DNA of 64,000 nucleotides from Hippasteria phrygiana (taxonomy: Eukaryota; Echinodermata; Asteroidea; Valvatida; Goniasteridae): NCBI GenBank assembly GCA_037893225.1, contig JAZGUH010000103.1, positions 682,001 to 746,000 of the forward strand, given 5' to 3'. Shown here piece after piece: positions 56,400 to 64,000 of this stretch (positions within the stretch are counted from its first letter, which is position 1; every line of letters begins with the position of its first letter). The notes beneath the pieces were generated by a model. It was not told the origin of the DNA, did not search any database, and was given only the letters and a program-made list of their open reading frames with translations. Both the position numbers and the translations under genes were made by a program.

Positions 56400-59300
56400 G
56401 AGTGAGAGTGCTTGTGTTCGGGTTAGAATGTGAGAGTAAGAGATAGAGAGACAGAGGTTTTAAGGGTGCGGGTTTTAAGGGTGCGGGTTTTAGGGGTGCG
56501 GGTTTTAGGGGTGCGGGTTTTAGGGGTGCGGGTTTTAGGGGTGCGGGTTTTAGGGGTGCGGGTTTTAGGGGTGCGGGTTTTAGGGGTGCGGGTTTTAGGG
56601 GTGCGGGTTTTAGGGGTGCGGGTTTTAGGGGTGCGGGTTTTAGGGGTGCGGGTTTTAGGGTGCGGGTTTTAAGGGTGCGGGTTTTAAGGGTGCGGGTTTT
56701 AAGGGTGAGGGTTTTAAGAGTGCGGGTTTTAAGAGTGCGGGTTTTAAGAGTGCGGGTTTTAAGAGTGCTAGAGTTAGGGCCTTGTTACACACTGCAATTT
56801 TAACAAGCAATTTGTGGGCAAGTAACAGCGCTGCAGCCGAAAAGAAATTCTTCAAGTGCAATAAAGACATTTTTCTTCTTAGGACAATTTGGTGAAAATA
56901 AAAAATTCCATGTTTTTCTATGTGGAATTTGGTTGGACCCGATTGCCTGAAAATTGTCCTGTGTGACATGGCCCTTAGAGTGAGAGTGCTTGTGTTCGGG
57001 TTAGAATGTGAGAGTAAGAGATAGAGAGACAGGGATAGATAGAGTGTTAGACTTACTCGTCTACAAAACACCATAGGTCTGTTGTGCTGATCTAAGCCCA
57101 CATCCTACAGCATGATTTCATATGCTCTCTATCTCACTAGGCCTTTCAGTTCTGTCCAGGATAATCTTGTATGGCCTCGAGGTCTTGAACAGCCAGGAGC
57201 CGGAGGTTTATCTCTCCTGGAGTTGATGGAAAAATAGAGTAAGCGAGTTAGGGGTGTTCAAATTAGTTGTTAAGAGTTAAGGGTTTGAGTGCAAGTGTTA
57301 GGGTTAACGTTCAAGTTAGAGTGCAGGTTTTAAGGGTGCGGGTTTTAAGGGTGCGGGTTTTAAGGGTGAGGGTTTTAAAAGTGCGGGTTTTAAGAGTGCG
57401 GGTTTTAAGAGTGCGGGTTTAAAGAGTGCTAGAGTTAGGGCCTTGTTACACACTGCAATTTTAACAAGCAATTTGTGGGCAAGTAACAGCGCTGCAGCCG
57501 AAAAGAAATTCTTCAAGTGCAATAAAGACATTTTTCTTCTTAAGACAATTTTGTGAAAATAAAAAATTCCATGTTTTTCTATGTGGAATTTGGTTGGACC
57601 CGATTGCCTGAAAATTGTCCTGTGTGACATGGCCCTTAGAGTGAGAGTGCTTGTGTTCGGGTTAGAATGTGAGAGTAAGAGATAGAGAGACAGAGGTTTT
57701 AAGGGTGCGGGTTTTAGGGGTGCGGGTTTTAGGGGTGCGGGTTTTAGGGGTGCGGGTTTTAGGGGTGCGGGTTTTAGGGGTGCGGGTTTTAGGGGTGCGG
57801 GTTTTAGGGGTACGGGTTTTAGGGGTGCGGGTTTTAGGGGTGCGGGTTTTAGGGGTGCGGGTTTTAGGGGTGCGGGTTTTAGGGGTGCGGGTTTTAGGGG
57901 TGCGGGTTTTAGGGTGCGGGTTTTAAGGGTGCGGGTTTTAAGGGTGAGGGTTTTAAGGGTGAGGGTTTTAAGAGTGCGGGTTTTAAGAGTGCGGGTTTTA
58001 AGAGTGCGGGTTTTAAGAGTGCTAGAGTTAGGGCCTTGTTACACACTGCAATTTTAACAAGCAATTTGTGGGCAAGTAACAGCGCTGCAGCCGAAAAGAA
58101 ATTCTTCAAGTGCAATAAAGACATTTTTCTTCTTAGGACAATTTGGTGAAAATAAAAAATTCCATGTTTTTCTATGTGGAATTTGGTTGGACCCGATTGC
58201 CTGAAAATTGTCCTGTGTGACATGGCCCTGAGAGTGAGAGTGCTTGTGTTCGGGTTAGAATGTGAGAGTAAGAGATAGAGAGACAGAGGTTTTAAGGGTG
58301 CGGGTTTTAAGGGTGCGGGTTTTAGGGGTGCGGGTTTTAGGGGTGCGGGTTTTAGGGGTGCGGGTTTTAGGGGTGCGGGTTTTAGGGGTGCGGGTTTTAG
58401 GGGTGCGGGTTTTAGGGGTGCGGGTTTTAGGGGTGCGGGTTTTAGGGGTGCGGGTTTTAGGGGTGCGGGTTTTAGGGGTGCGGGTTTTAGGGTGCGGGTT
58501 TTAAGGGTGCGGGTTTTAAGGGTGCGGGTTTTAAGGGTGAGGGTTTTAAGAGTGCGGGTTTTAAGAGTGCGGGTTTTAAGAGTGCGGGTTTTAAGAGTGC
58601 TAGAGTTAGGGCCTTGTTACACACTGCAATTTTAACAAGCAATTTGTGGGCAAGTAACAGCGCTGCAGCCGAAAAGAAATTCTTCAAGTGCAATAAAGAC
58701 ATTTTTCTTCTTAGGACAATTTGGTGAAAATAAAAAATTCCATGTTTTTCTATGTGGAATTTGGTTGGACCCGATTGCCTGAAAATTGTCCTGTGTGACA
58801 TGGCCCTTAGAGTGAGAGTGCTTGTGTTCGGGTTAGAATGTGAGAGTAAGAGATAGAGAGACAGGGATAGATAGAGTGTTAGACTTACTCGTCTACAAAA
58901 CACCATAGGTCTGTTGTGCTGATCTAAGCCCACATCCTACAGCATGATTTCATATGCTCTCTATCTCACTAGGCCTTTCAGTTCTGTCCAGGATAATCTT
59001 GTATGGCCTCGAGGTCTTGAACAGCCAGGAGCCGGAGGTTTATCTCTCCTGGAGTTGATGGAAAAATAGAGTAAGCGAGTTAGGGGTGTTCAAATTAGTT
59101 GTTAAGAGTTAAGGGTTTGAGTGCAAGTGTTAGGGTTAACGTTCAAGTTAGAGTGCAGGTTTTAAGGGTGCGGGTTTTAAGGGTGCGGGTTTTAAGGGTG
59201 AGGGTTTTAAAAGTGCGGGTTTTAAGAGTGCGGGTTTTAAGAGTGCGGGTTTAAAGAGTGCTAGAGTTAGGGCCTTGTTACACACTGCAATTTTAACAAG

Positions 59301-60062
59301 CAATTTGTGGGCAAGTAACAGCGCTGCAGCCGAAAAGAAATTCTTCAAGTGCAATAAAGACATTTTTCTTCTTAAGACAATTTTGTGAAAATAAAAAATT
59401 CCATGTTTTTCTATGTGGAATTTGGTTGGACCCGATTGCCTGAAAATTGTCCTGTGTGACATGGCCCTTAGAGTGAGAGTGCTTGTGTTCGGGTTAGAAT
59501 GTGAGAGTAAGAGATAGAGAGACAGAGGTTTTAAGGGTGCGGGTTTTAGGGGTGCGGGTTTTAGGGGTGCGGGTTTTAGGGGTGCGGGTTTTAGGGGTGC
59601 GGGTTTTAGGGGTGCGGGTTTTAGGGGTGCGGGTTTTAGGGGTGCGGGTTTTAGGGGTGCGGGTTTTAGGGGTGCGGGTTTTAGGGGTGCGGGTTTTAGG
59701 GGTGCGGGTTTTAGGGGTGCGGGTTTTAGGGGTGCGGGTTTTAGGGTGCGGGTTTTAAGGGTGCGGGTTTTAAGGGTGAGGGTTTTAAGGGTGAGGGTTT
59801 TAAGAGTGCGGGTTTTAAGAGTGCGGGTTTTAAGAGTGCGGGTTTTAAGAGTGCTAGAGTTAGGGCCTTGTTACACACTGCAATTTTAACAAGCAATTTG
59901 TGGGCAAGTAACAGCGCTGCAGCCGAAAAGAAATTCTTCAAGTGCAATAAAGACATTTTTCTTCTTAGGACAATTTGGTGAAAATAAAAAATTCCATGTT
60001 TTTCTATGTGGAATTTGGTTGGACCCGATTGCCTGAAAATTGTCCTGTGTGACATGGCCCTG
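56400..60062. repeat. 1,832-bp tandem duplication
   Basis: 56,400-58,231 and 58,232-60,062 match with a constant offset of about 1,832 bp (56,430/58,262, 56,655/58,487, 57,316/59,148, 57,669/59,501, 57,909/59,741), including equal numbers of 15-bp units. The one substitution I noticed is GGGGTACGGG at about 57,807 against GGGGTGCGGG in the second copy. Both copies end with the variant CATGGCCCTGAGAG. Confidence 0.9.
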
Positions 60063-63000
60063 AGAGTGAGAGTGCTTGTGTTCGGGTTAGAATGTGAGAG
60101 TAAGAGATAGAGAGACAGGGATAGATAGAGTGTTAGACTTACTCGTCTACAAAACACCATAGGTCTGTTGTGCTGATCTAAGCCCACATCCTACAGCATG
60201 ATTTCATATGCTCTCTATCTCACTAGGCCTTTCAGTTCTGTCCAGGATAATCTTGTATGGCCTCGAGGTCTTGAACAGCCAGGAGCCGGAGGTTTATCTC
60301 TCCTGGAGTTGATGGAAAAATAGAGTAAGCGAGTTAGGGGTGTTCAAATTAGTTGTTAAGAGTTAAGGGTTTGAGTGCAAGTGTTAGGGTTAACGTTCAA
60401 GTTAGAGTGCAGGTTTTAAGGGTGCGGGTTTTAAGGGTGCAGGTTTTAAGGGTGCGGGTTTTAAGGGTGAGGGTTTTAAGGGTGCGGGTTTTAAGGGTGC
60501 GGGTTTTAAAAGTGCGGGTTTTAAAAGTGCGGGTTTTAAGAGTGCGGGTTTTAAGAGTGCGGGTTTTAAGAGTGCTAGAGTTAGGGCCTTGTTACACACT
60601 GCAATTTTAACAAGCAATTTGTGGGCAAGTAACAGCGCTGCAGCCGAAAAGAAATTCTTCAAGTGCAATAAAGACATTTTTCTTCTTAAGACAATTTTGT
60701 GAAAATAAAAAATTCCATGTTTTTCTATGTGGAATTTGGTTGGACTCGATTGCCTGAAAATTGTCCTGTGTGACATGGCCCTTAGAGTGAGAGTGCTTGT
60801 GTTCGGGTTAGAATGTGAGAGTAAGAGATAGAGAGACAGAGGTTTTAAGGGTGCGGGTTTTAAGGGTGCGGGTTTTAGGGGTGCGGGTTTTAGGGGTGCG
60901 GGTTTTAGGGGTGCGGGTTTTAGGGGTGCGGGTTTTAGGGGTGCGGGTTTTAGGGGTGCGGGTTTTAGGGGTGCGGGTTTTAAGGGTGCGGGTTTTAAGG
61001 GTGCGGGTTTTAAGGGTGAGGGTTTTAAAAGTGCGGGTTTTAAGAGTGCGGGTTTTAAGAGTGCGGGTTTTAAGAGTGCTAGAGTTAGGGCCTTGTTACA
61101 CACTGCAATTTTAACAAGCAATTTGTGGGCAAGTAACAGCGCTGCAGCCGAAAAGAAATTCTTCAAGTGCAATAAAGACATTTTTCTTCTTAAGACAATT
61201 TTGTGAAAATAAATAATTCCATGTTTTTCTATGTGGAATTTGGTTGGACCCGATTGCCTGAAAATTGTCCTGTGTGACATGGCCCTTAGAGTGAGAGTGC
61301 TTGTGTTCGGGTTAGAATGTGAGAGTAAGAGATAGAGAGACAGAGGTTTTAAGGGTGCGGGTTTTAAGGGTGCGGGTTTTAGGGGTGCGGGTTTTAAGGG
61401 TGCGGGTTTTAAGTTAGGGCCTTGTTACACAATGCAATTTTAACAAGCAATTTGTGGGCAAGTAACAGCGCTGCAGCCGAAAAGAAATTCTTCAAGTGCA
61501 ATAAAGACATTTTTCTTCTTAAGACAATTTGGTGAAAATACAAAATTCCATGTTTTTCTATGTGGAATTTGGTTGGACCCGATTGCCTGAAAATTGTCCT
61601 GTGTGACATGGCCCTTAGAGTGAGAGTGCTTGTGTTCGGGTTAGAATGTGAGAGTAAGAGATAGAGAGACAGGGATAGATAGAGTGTTAGACTTACTCGT
61701 CTACAAAACACCATAGGTCTGTTGTGCTGATCTAAGCCCGCATCCTACAGCATGATTTCATATGCTCTCTATCTCACTAGGCCTTTCAGTTCTGTCCAGG
61801 ATAATCTTGTATGGCCTAGAGGTCTTGAACAGCCAGGAGCCGGAGGTTTATCTCTCCTGGAGTTGATGGAAAAATAGAGTAAGCGAGTTAGGGGTGTTCA
61901 AATTAGTTGTTAAGAGTTAAGGGTTTGAGTGCAAGTGTTAGGGTTAACGTTCAAGTTAGAGTGCAGGTTTTAAGGGTGCGGGTTTTAAGGGTGCGGGTTT
62001 TAAGGGTGCGGGTTTTAAGGGTGAGGGTTTTAAAAGTGCGGGTTTTAAGAGTGCGGGTTTTAAGAGTGCTAGAGTTAGGGCCTTGTTACACACTGCAATT
62101 TTAACAAGCAATTTGTGGGCAAGTAACAGCGCTGCAGCCGAAAAGAAATTCTTCAAGTGCAATAAAGACATTTTTCTTCTTAAGACAATTTTGTGAAAAT
62201 AAAAAATTCCATGTTTTTCTATGTGGAATTTGGTTGGACCCGATTGCCTGAAAATTGTCCTGTGTGACATGGCCCTTAGAGTGAGAGTGCTTGTGTTCGG
62301 GTTAGAATGTGAGAGTAAGAGATAGAGAGACAGAGGTTTTAAGGGTGCGGGTTTTAGGGGTGCGGGTTTTAGGGGTGCGGGTTTTAGGGGTGCGGGTTTT
62401 AGGGGTGCGGGTTTTAGGGGTGCGGGTTTTAGGGGTGCGGGTTTTAGGGGTGCGGGTTTTAGGGGTGCGGGTTTTAGGGGTGCGGGTTTTAGGGGTGCGG
62501 GTTTTAGGGTGCGGGTTTTAAGGGTGCGGGTTTTAAGGGTGCGGGTTTTAAGGGTGAGGGTTTTAAGAGTGCGGGTTTTAAGAGTGCGGGTTTTAAGAGT
62601 GCGGGTTTTAAGAGTGCTAGAGTTAGGGCCTTGTTACACACTGCAATTTTAACAAGCAATTTGTGGGCAAGTAACAGCGCTGCAGCCGAAAAGAAATTCT
62701 TCAAGTGCAATAAAGACATTTTTCTTCTTAGGACAATTTGGTGAAAATAAAAAATTCCATGTTTTTCTATGTGGAATTTGGTTGGACCCGATTGCCTGAA
62801 AATTGTCCTGTGTGACATGGCCCTTAGAGTGAGAGTGCTTGTGTTCGGGTTAGAATGTGAGAGTAAGAGATAGAGAGACAGGGATAGATAGAGTGTTAGA
62901 CTTACTCGTCTACAAAACACCATAGGTCTGTTGTGCTGATCTAAGCCCACATCCTACAGCATGATTTCATATGCTCTCTATCTCACTAGGCCTTTCAGTT

Positions 63001-64000
63001 CTGTCCAGGATAATCTTGTATGGCCTCGAGGTCTTGAACAGCCAGGAGCCGGAGGTTTATCTCTCCTGGAGTTGATGGAAAAATAGAGTAAGCGAGTTAG
63101 GGGTGTTCAAATTAGTTGTTAAGAGTTAAGGGTTTGAGTGCAAGTGTTAGGGTTAACGTTCAAGTTAGAGTGCAGGTTTTAAGGGTGCGGGTTTTAAGGG
63201 TGAGGGTTTTAAAAGTGCGGGTTTTAAGAGTGCGGGTTTTAAGAGTGCTAGAGTTAGGGCCTTGTTACACACTGCAATTTTAACAAGCAATTTGTGGGCA
63301 AGTAACAGCGCTGCAGCCGAAAAGAAATTCTTCAAGTGCAATAAAGACATTTTTCTTCTTAAGACAATTTTGTGAAAATAAAAAATTCCATGTTTTTCTA
63401 TGTGGAATTTGGTTGGACCCGATTGCCTGAAAATTGTCCTGTGTGACATGGCCCTTAGAGTGAGAGTGCTTGTGTTCGGGTTAGAATGTGAGAGTAAGAG
63501 ATAGAGAGACAGAGGTTTTAAGGGTGCGGGTTTTAAGGGTGCGGGTTTTAGGGGTGCGGGTTTTAGGGGTGCGGGTTTTAGGGGTGCGGGTTTTAGGGGT
63601 GCGGGTTTTAGGGGTGCGGGTTTTAGGGGTGCGGGTTTTAAGGGTGCGGGTTTTAAGGGTGAGGGTTTTAAAAGTGCGGGTTTTAAGAGTGCGGGTTTTA
63701 AGAGTGCGGGTTTTAAGAGTGCTAGAGTTAGGGCCTTGTTACACACTGCAATTTTAACAAGCAATTTGTGGGCAAGTAACAGCGCTGCAGCCGAAAAGAA
63801 ATTCTTCAAGTGCAATAAAGACATTTTTCTTCTTAAGACAATTTTGTGAAAATAAATCATTCCATGTTTTTCTATGTGGAATTTGGTTGGACCCGATTGC
63901 CTGAAAATTGTCCTGTGTGACATGGCCCTTAGAGTGAGAGTGCTTGTGTTCGGGTTAGAATGTGAGAGTAAGAGATAGAGAGACAGAGGTTTTAAGGGTG

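Larger units (their letters stand above)
42170..64000. repeat. Compound satellite: 15-bp arrays, MITEs and block B
   Basis: Three modules alternate to the end of the window. (a) Arrays of a 15-bp unit: TTTTAGGGGTGCGGG, with TTTTAAGGGTGCGGG and TTTTAAGAGTGCGGG variants. (b) About 39 copies of a 200-bp MITE, starting near 42,226, 42,780, 43,683, 44,073 and onward to 63,728, each followed by a linker of about 55 bp (GAGAGTGCTTGTGTTCGGGT to AGATAGAGAGACAG). (c) Fifteen copies of an unrelated block of about 300 bp after some linkers. The many open frames with GVRVL or LKPAP repeats are by-products of the 15-bp unit, which is a multiple of 3; I do not call them genes. The array runs off the right edge. 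Confidence 0.95.

Noticed and set aside
42510..63923. Long repetitive frames (GVRVL, LKPAP, GAGFR repeats), up to 292 codons
   Set aside because: The 15-bp unit is a multiple of 3 and contains no stop, so open frames are automatic; the non-repetitive parts are MITE sequence.
42170..64000. CRISPR-like alternation of repeats and spacers
   Set aside because: Repeats are 200-bp MITEs with TIRs, the intervening sequence is tandem 15-bp units and not unique spacers, and the context is eukaryotic.
42170..64000. Telomeric or subtelomeric repeat
   Set aside because: TTAGGG occurs only within GTTAGGGTTAACG and GTTAGGGCC contexts, never in tandem; the 15-bp unit is G-rich but has no known telomere sequence.

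Overview
This is repeat-dense nuclear DNA of an animal, most likely a marine invertebrate. The reasons are spliced PIF/Harbinger and EnSpm-type transposon genes with GT-AG introns, short DNA-transposon derivatives with terminal inverted repeats (TIRs), a tRNA-like SINE fragment, long homopolymers, and satellites that evolve by unequal exchange. I cannot name the species. I recognise no host gene, rRNA, complete tRNA or CRISPR array; every gene I can support belongs to a transposon.

Layout. (1) 1-10,729: tandem satellite of about 238-bp monomers with local dimer, trimer and larger higher-order repeats. (2) 10,730-25,339: an insertion splitting the satellite. It consists of a 14-kb segment (A) and a 594-bp element (B) that share both terminal sequences. 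Segment A holds a divergent minisatellite (about 11.5-15.0 kb), unassigned DNA, a SINE fragment, and a decayed Harbinger element (Myb-like partner gene on +, transposase on -, with a mariner-type MITE between them). (3) 25,345-29,408: the satellite resumes. (4) 29,409-41,783: a 12.4-kb EnSpm/CACTA-like transposon flanked by a TG duplication. Its minus strand carries a decayed transposase and a seven-exon DUF4806-type accessory gene, and it contains three further nested short elements. (5) 41,784-42,170: the satellite resumes and stops. (6) 42,170-64,000 and beyond: a compound satellite of G-rich 15-bp units, about 39 copies of a 200-bp Harbinger-like MITE and 15 copies of an unrelated block of about 300 bp. 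It carries a 5.54-kb tandem duplication and a nearly exact 1.83-kb one.

How the parts relate. The satellite was the landing pad for large DNA transposons, which in turn collected smaller ones. Both transposases are broken: the Harbinger copy has a stop codon at its third catalytic position, and the EnSpm copy has two in-frame stops and a frameshift. The accessory gene is intact in phase across six of its seven exons. The strongest candidate for something undescribed is the compound satellite, where a MITE captured by a 15-bp minisatellite became part of a large, recently amplified, G-quadruplex-prone array whose apparent founder lies at its left edge.
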